Source of the DNA: WRMR01 sp031548645
GTDB lineage: Bacteria > Planctomycetota > Planctomycetia > Pirellulales > Thermoguttaceae
Reading direction: 5' to 3'
Length of the DNA stretch: 15,413 nucleotides
Assembly (NCBI GenBank): GCA_031548645.1
Contig: JAVBQX010000345.1
Coordinates: forward strand, 1 to 15,413
A model generated the notes under the pieces. It did not search any database and was not told the origin of the DNA. It saw only the letters and a list, made by a program, of their open reading frames with translations. Both the position numbers and the translations under genes were made by a program. The first letter of the stretch is position 1. Each line of letters opens with the position of its first letter. Positions 7,457 to 13,744 of this stretch are shown here, one piece after another.

Positions 7457-8671
7457 TCACCGTGAGCGTTGGTTTTCCTTCGACTGGTTGAAGAACACGA
7501 CCGGGCCGCCGCTTTTGCTGGTCATGACCAGGTCGAGGTCGCCGTCTCCGTCGAGATCGGCCGTGTAAATGGCCATGCTGGAACCGACACCCTCGTTTTC
7601 GGTGATCGTGAAGCGCGTCCAAACGACTTTGCCTTCGGCGTCAACGGCGTGTTTGTAATAATGTACGCGCTGCGGCTTGTCTTCTTCCGGGTCGTGCCCG
7701 TTGTGGGCGCGGAAACGCTTCCCGGCGATCAATTCCGGCTGACCGTCGCCGTCGATGTCGGCCAGGACGAGGGCGTGGGCCTGCGTCCAGGTGTCGTCGA
7801 TCACGTGCTGCTTCCATTGGTCCTTGCCTTCGAGTTGCTCGTACCAGAAAATGCCGTACTGGTGGGCCGAACTGGTGATGATGTCGTTCCGCCCGTCCTT
7901 GTTGACGTCGAGCACGAGAATTTGCGGCGTGTGGTCCGTCTTGCCGTCCGGGCCGCCGAGCGAAAGCGGATGTTCAACCCACTGCCCCGCCAGAATGTCC
8001 TCCGGCGCTTCGAACCATGCGTTCGGCCGAATGATGTCCGGGTGGCCGTCGCCGTTGACGTCGCCGCAGCCCACGCCGTAGGCCATCGGCTTGTCGCACA
8101 CGAGCGTGCGGATCAGGCCGGTCGTGCCGTCCGCCTTTTTACCGACGGTGAAGAGGGTCGTATTCTGCGGGTTGGGGATCATGCCCTCCAGCTTGCCGTT
8201 GCCGCGAATGTCCCAAAGGTCGCCCATTTCAAAGTTGCCGTTTTCTTCGGCGAGGAAAATTTCCCAGAAGGAATCCATCTTGTCCGGGCCCGGGTTTTTC
8301 AGCCATTCGATTTTCTGCCCGTGCCAGGAAAGCGTCACGACGTCGAGCAGGCCGTCCCCGTCGACGTCCATCGGCGCGTCCATGAAATCCCACGCGTAAC
8401 CGTCGCCTTGTTCGTTGATGTCCGACTGGATTTCGCGGATGCGGATTTTCTTCGTGAAATCGGGACCGAAATAAATGTACTCCCCGGCGATGATGTCAGG
8501 GTGCCCGTCGTTGTTGAAATCGCCGATGTTGCAGCTTTCATAACGTTTGTCGTCGATTTTTTTCATCCTGAACAGCGGTGCCGCTTCCTGGGCGAACAAA
8601 CCCGCCCCCGTAAAACCGACCGCCATCGTAAAACCGACCGTCAAACAGATCACCAATTTGAAACGTGTCAT
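7457..8671 (-). CDS. Secreted FG-GAP/VCBS repeat protein (predicted beta-propeller)
   Basis: 404 residues from the ATG at 8671. The N-terminus MTRFKLVICLTVGFTMAVGF then TGAGLFAQEA is a good Sec signal peptide, with cleavage near residue 28. Six calcium-type DxDxDG loops are visible: DFNNDGHPD (51), DVDGDGLLD (102), DVNGDGHPD (204), DVNKDGRND (255), DIDGDGQPE (305) and DLDGDGDLD (372). These belong to FG-GAP/VCBS blades, so a seven- or eight-bladed propeller with some degenerate blades is likely. No catalytic domain is attached. The family is exported or surface-exposed and usually binds ligands or supports adhesion; planctomycetes carry many. The frame is open to an ATG at 8734, but the extra 21 residues are charged and would bury the signal peptide, so 8671 is preferred. 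The gene is divergent from the one at 8946. Confidence 0.88.
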   Translation of the reverse strand: MTRFKLVICLTVGFTMAVGFTGAGLFAQEAAPLFRMKKIDDKRYESCNIGDFNNDGHPDIIAGEYIYFGPDFTKKIRIREIQSDINEQGDGYAWDFMDAPMDVDGDGLLDVVTLSWHGQKIEWLKNPGPDKMDSFWEIFLAEENGNFEMGDLWDIRGNGKLEGMIPNPQNTTLFTVGKKADGTTGLIRTLVCDKPMAYGVGCGDVNGDGHPDIIRPNAWFEAPEDILAGQWVEHPLSLGGPDGKTDHTPQILVLDVNKDGRNDIITSSAHQYGIFWYEQLEGKDQWKQHVIDDTWTQAHALVLADIDGDGQPELIAGKRFRAHNGHDPEEDKPQRVHYYKHAVDAEGKVVWTRFTITENEGVGSSMAIYTADLDGDGDLDLVMTSKSGGPVVFFNQSKENQRSR

Positions 8672-8860
8672 AGGTGCAAACTTGCCTTTCGTTATCTGGG
8701 GGTATCGCTTGAAAATCAAATCGTATCCATCCATGATAACGCATTTCCATCACAGATGCCACACCAAGGAATAAATGGGTGCGACGGAAATATTTGGATA
8801 CGGCGATAAAAAATCAGAAAGATCGATAAACGTATTGCTTTTTCATATTGCAATTACTTT

Positions 8861-8888
8861 TTGCTTTTTTCCCGAAATGTGATAAAAT
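8861..8888 (+). promoter_or_regulatory. Candidate sigma-70-type promoter with extended -10
   Basis: TTGCTT (8861-8866), a 16-base spacer, then TAAAAT (8883-8888) preceded by TG at 8880-8881 (an extended -10). It lies about 60 bases upstream of the ATG at 8946 in the 274-base divergent gap. A similar TGG-TAAAAT arrangement occurs at 10347-10355. Confidence 0.5.
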
Positions 8889-8945
8889 ATTGGGTGATGG
8901 CAAAAACAATAAACTGTTCTTCCAACCAACACAGAAAACGATGTC

Positions 8946-9971
8946 ATGGCAGACGATAAACCGGCGAAGAAAAAACGACCGTGGTTTCTTATTTTCGTGG
9001 TGATTATCATTGGCGGAATGTATTTTTGGAAACACTATGAAATCCGGTTCGATAAAGAACGCGGACTTGTTTTCAATCGTCGCGGCGAGGCGGCACCGGC
9101 GGAAGCTCCGATACCACCCGTGCCATTGTCCGGCGGTGGAACCGTTGCACTCGCGCCGCAACCGACGTCAAAAAATAGTGTTACACCGATGACCACCATG
9201 ACGATCGCGACTTGGGATTTGGCGCCGCTCAATTTTGACAAACTTGCCGATGAGACCCGGGCGCAACGTATTTCCGATGTCATCAGCCAGTTTGATTTGA
9301 TTGCCGTACAAGGTGTCATGCGGACGACGAACCCGCTGGATGAAATCGTGCGGCGCATCAATGCAAAAGGAAAAAAGTACGCTTATGCGATCCCGAAAAC
9401 AATCGGACAGGTGCCCGAATACGTTGCGTTTATTTTCGATACGGAAACCGTTAAGTATGACCCTGCAAAAACTTACGAAATCGTCGAGTCATCCCTATCC
9501 TACAGGCCGCTGGTGGGGTCGTTTTGTACGGTGCAACCCCCGCCGGATAAAGCGTTTACTTTTAATTTGGTGAATATTAAGATTCCCGATGACCGAAAAG
9601 ACATTGAGTCGAAAGTCCTCGGGCGGATTTTTCGTCAGGTTCGCGATCATGACCCGGCGGAAGACGATGTCATCATGTTGGGAAATTTCGGAATGCCCGT
9701 GCAGCAAATCGATTCACTGCTAGGAGTTCCGTATTTATCCATCGTGCATGACGACCTGCCGACGACGATCGACGGAACGGATTCGACGGAAAATATTATT
9801 TTCGATAACAAGCGGACCATCGAGTGCATCGGAAACGCCAAACGGGTCGACCTGATCAAACTGTTCGATCTCAAACTGTCCGAAGTCCCGGCCCTTGCGA
9901 ATCATTACCCGATTTGTGCCGAATTCAGCGTTTTCGAGGCCGTTTCGCCGAAACCCGATGAAACGCGTTAA
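8946..9971 (+). CDS. Membrane-anchored endonuclease/exonuclease/phosphatase-fold protein with lost catalytic residues
   Basis: 341 residues. A lysine-rich start (AKKKRP) and one hydrophobic span at about 13-28 give a signal-anchor; a proline/alanine linker runs to about residue 82. The remaining 260 follow the planctomycete EEP (DNase I-like) family: IATWDLAPL (87-95), FDLIAVQGV (116-124), YVAFIFDTETV, FNLVNIKIP, DVIMLGNFG, ENIIFDNKRTIE and LANHYPICAEFSVFE. Against the EEP pattern, the metal-binding Asn is Asp91, the catalytic Glu of QE is Gly123, the GDxN motif reads GNFG (246-249), and the terminal SDH is ANH (318-320) with only His320 kept. I infer a non-catalytic binding or structural protein. 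A promoter lies upstream. It may be co-transcribed with the 83-residue gene 36 bases downstream. The start codon has a poor ribosome-binding site but fits the anchor. Confidence 0.85.
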   Translation: MADDKPAKKKRPWFLIFVVIIIGGMYFWKHYEIRFDKERGLVFNRRGEAAPAEAPIPPVPLSGGGTVALAPQPTSKNSVTPMTTMTIATWDLAPLNFDKLADETRAQRISDVISQFDLIAVQGVMRTTNPLDEIVRRINAKGKKYAYAIPKTIGQVPEYVAFIFDTETVKYDPAKTYEIVESSLSYRPLVGSFCTVQPPPDKAFTFNLVNIKIPDDRKDIESKVLGRIFRQVRDHDPAEDDVIMLGNFGMPVQQIDSLLGVPYLSIVHDDLPTTIDGTDSTENIIFDNKRTIECIGNAKRVDLIKLFDLKLSEVPALANHYPICAEFSVFEAVSPKPDETR

Positions 9972-10007
9972 TTTTTTCATTTTTCAACCGACTGACGAAC
10001 ACCGACC

Positions 10008-10259
10008 ATGAGCAGGACTCCCTACCAGGAAAAAATCATCAAAAATTACTACCAGAACCGCGATTCGCTCATGTGGCAGAAGCTGGCGGAGCTGGCGACG
10101 GAGCTTTATCTCGCGGAGGGCAAAAAGCGGGCCCAACTCTGGAAACGGGTCGAGGCGGCGCTCAAAAACCTGAAAATTCCGGAAGACCGCATCGAACACA
10201 TCATCGCCTCGGACAGCCCGGCCCTCGTCGCCTCGCTCGTGCAGAACGAAATGCAGTGA
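10008..10259 (+). CDS. Conserved small planctomycete-type protein, 83 residues
   Basis: Begins MSRTPYQEKIIKNYYQNRD and ends with VASLVQNEMQ. It is soluble and almost all helix, without cysteines or a signal peptide. The RNYYxNRD-like start and a LYLAEGKKRAQLWKRVEAAL core match a short uncharacterised protein family I recall from many planctomycete genomes; no biochemical function is known to me. The charge pattern (basic core, acidic IPEDRIEHIIASD near the end) would suit a protein- or nucleic-acid-binding adaptor, but that is speculation. It follows the EEP-like gene by 36 bases with no terminator between them, and is followed at 10291 by a hairpin. No strong ribosome-binding site is visible, which suggests translation from a message shared with the upstream gene. 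Confidence 0.85.
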   Translation: MSRTPYQEKIIKNYYQNRDSLMWQKLAELATELYLAEGKKRAQLWKRVEAALKNLKIPEDRIEHIIASDSPALVASLVQNEMQ

Positions 10260-10290
10260 AGCTGGTGATGCGAAAGTGTGGAATTGACGA

Positions 10291-10311
10291 GCCGTGACCT
10301 GTGGTCACGGA
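10291..10311 (+). terminator. Hairpin after the 83-residue gene
   Basis: CCGTGACC-TGT-GGTCACGG (10292-10310) is a perfect 8-bp stem with a 3-base loop, 32 bases after the stop. Only a short CTCCTTTG tract follows, so it is a hairpin without a T run. The same GGTCACG/CGTGACC stem words occur in the hairpin at 11579-11599. Confidence 0.45.
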
Positions 10312-10326
10312 ACTCCTTTGCCATTC

Positions 10327-10355
10327 TTGTCTCGAAGTTCGTTCTTTGGTAAAAT
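10327..10355 (+). promoter_or_regulatory. Candidate sigma-70-type promoter for the dipeptide epimerase gene
   Basis: TTGTCT (10327-10332), exactly 17 bases, then TAAAAT (10350-10355) preceded by TGG (extended -10). It lies about 50 bases before the ATG at 10402, which gives a leader of roughly 40 bases. It comes after the hairpin at 10291, as expected for a new transcription unit. Confidence 0.6.
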
Positions 10356-10388
10356 GGGCTAATTGTGCAATGATTCCATTTCCTTATT

Positions 10389-10394
10389 GAGAGG
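10389..10394 (+). promoter_or_regulatory. Ribosome-binding site deciding the epimerase start
   Basis: GAGAGG is 7 bases upstream of the ATG at 10402. The open frame continues up to a GTG at 10363, but the 13 extra residues (CNDSISLLRGIP) would displace the Tat signal and overlap the promoter's expected start of transcription. Confidence 0.7.
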
Positions 10395-10401
10395 TATTCC
10401 C

Positions 10402-11559
10402 ATGACACGTCAGACAACTTCCCGACGCGGTTTTTTGGCACTGGCCGCAGTCGGTGGTGCCGGCCTGATCGCCTCGAAGGCCATGAGCCAAACCGCCGCT
10501 CCGTCTCCGCAACCGGTTCCCGCAGGCGGCAAAAAGATGCAGCTCCGGTTTTACCCCTACGAAACGCAGTTGCGCCATGTTTTCGGGGTGGCCGGCTCTT
10601 CGCGAACGACGACGCAGGGCGTACAGGTGGAAATCCGTTGCGACGGACTGATCGGCTACGGCGAAGCGGCGATGCCCCCGTATTTGGGCGAATCGCAGGC
10701 CTCGGTCATCGAATTTCTCAACCGGGTCAACCTCGAACAGTTCAAAAGCCCCTTCGAACTGGAGGACATTCTCGCCTACGTTGACGGCATCACGGAAAAC
10801 AATACGGCGGCCAAAGCGTCGATCGACATCGCCCTGCACGACCTGGTCGGCAAATTGATCGGGGCGCCGTGGCACCGGATTTGGGGGCTCGACGCCGCGA
10901 AAGTGCCGCCCACGATGTACACGATCGGCATCGACACGCCGGAAGTCATGCGGAAGAAAACCGAGGAAACGACGGGCTTTCACGTGCTCAAGGTCAAGCT
11001 CGGCAGCGGCAACGACCGCGAAATGGTCAAGGCCGTGCGTTCGGCGAGCGACAAGCCGATCTGCGTCGACGCCAACCAGGGCTGGAAGGACAAGGTCGAA
11101 GCGCTTGACCTGATTTTCTGGCTCAAAGAACAGGGTGTCGTCATGGTCGAGCAGCCGATGTCGAAAAAACGCCAGGACGACATCGCCTGGATCACCGAAC
11201 GCAGCCCGTTGCCGATTTTCGCCGACGAATCGCTCCAACGCCTGACCGACATCCCGAAACTGAAGGGCGTTTTTTCCGGCGTCAACATCAAGCTGATGAA
11301 ATGCACCGGCATGAGGGAAGCCTGGAAAATGGTGACCCTCGCCCGGGCGCTGAACATGAAGGTCATGGTCGGTTGCATGATGGAAACCTCGTGTGCCATT
11401 TCGGCGGCGGCACAACTGACGCCCGCGGTCGATTGGGTCGATCTCGACGGAAACCTGCTCATCACGAACGACCTGTTTCGCGGCGTGCAGGTGGTCGACG
11501 GCCGGCAGACGCTCAACGACCTGCCCGGCATCGGAATCGTCCCGCTGGCGAAAAATTGA
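10402..11559 (+). CDS. Tat-exported enolase-superfamily dipeptide epimerase (L-Ala-D/L-Glu epimerase type)
   Basis: 385 residues. The twin-arginine signal is TTSRRGFLALAAVGGAGLIA (residues 5-24). The mature part is a muconate-lactonizing-type enolase-superfamily enzyme. Visible residues are the catalytic KVK (K197, K199), metal ligands D223 (VDANQGW), E250 (VEQPM) and D275 (ADES), the opposite-face K297 (NIKLMK), and a DLDG motif (D347, D349) matching the DxD that holds the substrate alpha-ammonium in L-Ala-D/L-Glu epimerases. All catalytic residues are present, so it should be an active periplasmic dipeptide epimerase, perhaps for murein or dietary dipeptides; exact specificity cannot be read. 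The gene has its own promoter, is bordered by hairpins on both sides, and looks monocistronic. Most characterised family members I know of are cytoplasmic, so the export signal is notable. Confidence 0.92.
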   Translation: MTRQTTSRRGFLALAAVGGAGLIASKAMSQTAAPSPQPVPAGGKKMQLRFYPYETQLRHVFGVAGSSRTTTQGVQVEIRCDGLIGYGEAAMPPYLGESQASVIEFLNRVNLEQFKSPFELEDILAYVDGITENNTAAKASIDIALHDLVGKLIGAPWHRIWGLDAAKVPPTMYTIGIDTPEVMRKKTEETTGFHVLKVKLGSGNDREMVKAVRSASDKPICVDANQGWKDKVEALDLIFWLKEQGVVMVEQPMSKKRQDDIAWITERSPLPIFADESLQRLTDIPKLKGVFSGVNIKLMKCTGMREAWKMVTLARALNMKVMVGCMMETSCAISAAAQLTPAVDWVDLDGNLLITNDLFRGVQVVDGRQTLNDLPGIGIVPLAKN

Positions 11560-11578
11560 CGAATGGCGGAAAAGGTAG

Positions 11579-11599
11579 GGCGGTCACGCCGTGACCGCC
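11579..11599 (+). terminator. Hairpin after the dipeptide epimerase gene
   Basis: GGCGGTCAC-GCC-GTGACCGCC (11579-11599) is a perfect 9-bp stem with a 3-base loop, 19 bases after the stop codon. It lacks a T run, so it may be a non-canonical terminator or a 3'-end stabiliser. It directly precedes the palindrome at 11609. Confidence 0.5.
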
Positions 11600-11608
11600 G
11601 CAACAGAA

Positions 11609-11749
11609 TGGCAGCCCGGAGCGTAAGCGACGGGGTTTATCGTTTCCAGGCGAACACGGTTTGGCAAATCATTTCGGACAGTAAATGATCAATGTGGAAA
11701 CTCAACAAGCTTGTACGTTTTGACCCGTCGCTTACGCTTCGGGCTGCCA
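11609..11749. repeat. REP-like long palindrome, copy 2
   Basis: Arms 11609-11634 and 11724-11749 are reverse complements with one mismatch in 26, spaced by 89 bases. The left arm contains CCCGGAGCGTAAGCGACGGG. It occupies most of the 263-base gap between the epimerase and the electron-transfer gene and is the best-matched of the three copies. The spacer is AT-rich and has no ORF. Confidence 0.88.
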
Positions 11750-11822
11750 CTGAGATTCACTGAACATTGCGCTGAAAACTAAAATTGATCTTCCCCCATC
11801 ATAAACCTTGACGGCATTGCCC

Positions 11823-12725
11823 ATGTCTTGTGATCACGCGGAAATGAATACGGTCTGGCACGGCGAAACGACCGTGCGGCTCAACGAACGCGTCGCGGAA
11901 AACACGTTCCGCTTGCGATTCGATGCGCCGGAATTGCTTCCCCATTTGCGACCGGGACAGTTTCTCATGCTGCGATTGGCGAATACGGACGACCCGCTGC
12001 TCGGGCGGCCGCTGGCCGTGTATCGTTCCGACGCAAACACCGGGACGGTCGAGGTCGTGTACCTCGTCGTGGGGAAAATGACCGAACGGCTTTCGCGGCT
12101 TCCCGCCGGGACGCCGCTCCGGGTTTGGGGGCCGCTCGGCAACGGTTTCGACCTGCCGGAAGCCGACCATTTGGTCATGGTCGCCGGGGGAATCGGGCAG
12201 ACGCCGTTTTACATGCTTGCCGAAGAATCACTCGGGCTTCGCGAATTCGCGGCCCGTTGTGACGAAGATAAAAATCGCCGCGTCAAAAAAGCGTCGCTGT
12301 TGTTCGGCGCGAAATCGCAAAATCGGATCTCGTGCCTCGACGAATTCCGCGAACTGGGCGTCGAGGTTGAAATCGCCACGGAAGACGGTTCGGCGGGCAC
12401 GCGGGGCTTCGTCACTGACCTGATCGTGCCGGCAATCGCCCGGGCCGGATTGCCGCGCGTGGTCATCGCCTGTTGCGGGCCGCACCCGATGTTGCGGGCC
12501 GCGTTTCAAACCGCCCAAACGCTGGGAAACCTTCCCTGTTTCGTTTCGCTGGAATCACCGATGGCCTGCGGGCTGGGCATCTGTTTCAGTTGCGTCGTCC
12601 CCTATCGCGACGAACACGGCCTGCCGGATTACGTCCGCACCTGTGTCGACGGCCCGGTTTTCGACGCCTACCGCCTGATTTGGGACGCCGCCTTTTCCGA
12701 GTCCAAGTGCTCAAATTACCATTAA
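11823..12725 (+). CDS. pyrK: PyrK-type flavin/[2Fe-2S] electron-transfer subunit (dihydroorotate dehydrogenase family)
   Basis: 300 residues from the ATG at 11823. Order: a ferredoxin-reductase-like FAD domain (about 10-105) with LRPGQFLML and LLGRPLAVY; an NAD-binding domain with MVAGGIGQTPFYMLA (119-133) and VVIACCGPHPMLRAA; then a C-terminal [2Fe-2S] motif, ESPMACGLGICFSC with a later RTCVDGPVF (C249, C254, C257, C274). This C-x4-C-x2-C-x16-C pattern is that of PyrK, which passes electrons from NADH to the class 1B dihydroorotate dehydrogenase PyrD. It is longer than the roughly 256-residue Gram-positive enzyme, with an insert near residues 137-155. No pyrD lies in the window, so it works with an unlinked partner or another oxidoreductase. 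The start is uncertain: TTG at 11808 and ATG at 11844 are in frame, and no good ribosome-binding site is seen. Confidence 0.88.
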   Translation: MSCDHAEMNTVWHGETTVRLNERVAENTFRLRFDAPELLPHLRPGQFLMLRLANTDDPLLGRPLAVYRSDANTGTVEVVYLVVGKMTERLSRLPAGTPLRVWGPLGNGFDLPEADHLVMVAGGIGQTPFYMLAEESLGLREFAARCDEDKNRRVKKASLLFGAKSQNRISCLDEFRELGVEVEIATEDGSAGTRGFVTDLIVPAIARAGLPRVVIACCGPHPMLRAAFQTAQTLGNLPCFVSLESPMACGLGICFSCVVPYRDEHGLPDYVRTCVDGPVFDAYRLIWDAAFSESKCSNYH

Positions 12726-12771
12726 CGCCAAAGTCTCAGGCTTTCGCCAATAAGTTCCATACCCAATCCGA

Positions 12772-12843
12772 GCCCGAAGCGTCAGCGAGGGGCCGTAAAT
12801 CAAGGTCCATGGTCAACCGGGGGCACTCGCTAACGCTTCGTGC
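12772..12843. repeat. REP-like long palindrome, copy 3
   Basis: Arms 12772-12791 and 12824-12843 pair with three mismatches in 20, spaced by 32 bases. The left arm reads GCCCGAAGCGTCAGCGAGGG. It follows the stop of the PyrK-type gene by 46 bases and shares the GCGTnAGCG core with the copies at 6183 and 11609. Confidence 0.8.
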
Positions 12844-13056
12844 CCTGATTTCTTGCGGATTACGTTTCTGCAGAAACTTTACGGGGATTGAAATTTTAAG
12901 CGGAAGCCTCAATAAAACTCAATAAGCTATTGTCAAAGTATCAGTTACAACATTAGCCGCTAAAACACTCAAAAATAAACAGAAACGGGTTGACAAATGA
13001 CAAAAAAGGTGTCGAATGTGTATCGTAATAAAAGCTCTTTTGATTGAATTTACATT

Positions 13057-13087
13057 TTGATGTCGTTTGGGTTGGTTCGGGTAAAAT
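13057..13087 (+). promoter_or_regulatory. Weak promoter candidate for the RRM gene
   Basis: TTGATG (13057-13062) and TAAAAT (13082-13087) are separated by 19 bases, longer than ideal. If used, the transcript would have a leader of about 165 bases. The 12844-13056 part of this 530-base gene-poor stretch is AT-rich and shows only a TTGACA at 12990 without a fitting -10. Confidence 0.3.
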
Positions 13088-13147
13088 TTATCCGGTGGGT
13101 CACCCGGCGACGATTCTTGTTTCCTCGGCAATATGGCTTTGACGGGA

Positions 13148-13193
13148 CGATACCACCTTTCTGATTTGGTATCGGAGAGCTTGTTCTTTTTTT
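13148..13193 (+). promoter_or_regulatory. Leader hairpin with downstream T tract, upstream of the RRM gene
   Basis: CGATACCA (13148-13155) and TGGTATCG (13167-13174) form a perfect 8-bp stem with an 11-base loop. A T-rich tract, TTGTTCTTTTTTT, follows at 13181-13193. It lies 65-110 bases upstream of the start codon. It resembles an attenuator or an RNA structure controlling expression, but the nine-base distance to the T tract is long for intrinsic termination. Confidence 0.4.
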
Positions 13194-13257
13194 GCCGTTA
13201 AAAGAAAAAGGTTCCCGATTATTTTGTTTTATGTATTCAACGGCGGAAAGAATTATG

Positions 13258-13551
13258 ATGAAAAAGCTTTATGTTGGCAACCTTTCTTACAGAACATCCG
13301 AAAACGATCTCCGTAACAGTTTTGAAAGATACGGTGTCGTCAATCAAGTGAGCGTGATTACGGATCGTGAAACCGGTCGTTCCAAAGGTTTCGCCTTCGT
13401 TGAAATGCAAAATGACAATGAAGCCGATGATGCGATCCAAGGAATGAACGGAGTGGAATTGGGTGACCGGACATTGACGGTCAATGAAGCCCGTCCCCAG
13501 GAAGAACGCAAAGGCGGCGGAAAATACGGTGGTGGAAACAGACGTTATTAA
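13258..13551 (+). CDS. Single-RRM glycine-tailed RNA-binding protein
   Basis: 97 residues from the ATG at 13258. One RNA-recognition motif fills residues 3-80, with RNP2 as LYVGNL (4-9) and RNP1 as KGFAFVEM (43-50); both carry the aromatic residues that stack on RNA bases. The tail KGGGKYGGGNRRY is short, glycine-rich and basic, as in cyanobacterial and other bacterial Rbp proteins that act in cold acclimation or RNA handling. It is probably a cytoplasmic RNA chaperone or regulator. GGAAAG at 13245-13250 gives 7-base spacing to 13258 and 4-base to the adjacent ATG at 13255, so the start is one of these two; the longer frame from 13192 crosses the leader and is unlikely. A long leader, a stable trailer hairpin and a terminator surround the gene, which suggests post-transcriptional control, perhaps autoregulation. 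Confidence 0.92.
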   Translation: MKKLYVGNLSYRTSENDLRNSFERYGVVNQVSVITDRETGRSKGFAFVEMQNDNEADDAIQGMNGVELGDRTLTVNEARPQEERKGGGKYGGGNRRY

Positions 13552-13611
13552 TTCGGTCTGATTTTCTTATACCTGAGCCGTTTGAAAATTCTCGAACTCC
13601 GTAACCCGAGA

Positions 13612-13638
13612 GTCCGTTTTCCCAGAGGGTAAACGGAC
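13612..13638 (+). ncRNA. Stable hairpin in the RRM gene's 3' region (possible structured RNA element)
   Basis: GTCCGTTT (13612-13619) pairs with AAACGGAC (13631-13638); after one T-T mismatch, CCC pairs with GGG around an AGA loop. A weaker outer pairing is possible between AGCCGTTTGAAA near 13576 and TTTCAATTGGCT near 13653. There is no T run, so it is not itself a terminator. Whether it is a trailer structure, a small RNA or a leader element of the next gene cannot be decided by reading. Confidence 0.35.
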
Positions 13639-13684
13639 GGCTTCAAGGGAAATTTCAATTGGCTATAGTATAACATCCTGTAAG

Positions 13685-13713
13685 GCAGGCCGCAAATGCG
13701 ATCTGCTTTTTTT
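13685..13713 (+). terminator. Intrinsic terminator between the RRM and flavoprotein genes
   Basis: GCAGGCCGC (13685-13693) pairs with GCGATCTGC (13698-13706) with one mismatch and one G-U pair, and is followed by seven T residues (13707-13713). It ends only 31 bases before the ATG at 13745, so it could end the RRM transcript or act as an attenuator of the next gene. Confidence 0.75.
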
Positions 13714-13744
13714 ATTGCATTCCCGGAAGGAGCCGTCAAATCAC

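Noticed and set aside
7469..8809. 446-codon open frame on the plus strand
   Set aside because: It is antisense to the FG-GAP gene; its valine/aspartate-rich repeats are the complement of the DxDxDG codons, and it has no domain.
10384..11415. 343-codon minus-strand frame opposite the epimerase gene
   Set aside because: The plus frame shows all enolase-superfamily residues and a Tat signal, while the minus frame is a His/Arg/Asp-rich shadow.
6183..12843. CRISPR-like array from the recurring palindromes
   Set aside because: Only three copies, kilobases apart, each a self-palindrome with a different spacer, and no cas genes.
12990..12995. Perfect TTGACA in front of the RRM gene
   Set aside because: No acceptable -10 is present 16-19 bases downstream, so it was not called as a promoter.
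13133..13201. 22-codon ORF in the RRM leader
   Set aside because: It has an ATG and stop but no ribosome-binding site, and it overlaps the hairpin and T tract, so a leader peptide cannot be supported.
12726..13257. tRNA or other stable RNA gene in the long gene-poor stretch
   Set aside because: No cloverleaf, anticodon arm or T-loop consensus could be found; only the REP copy and the leader hairpin are visible.
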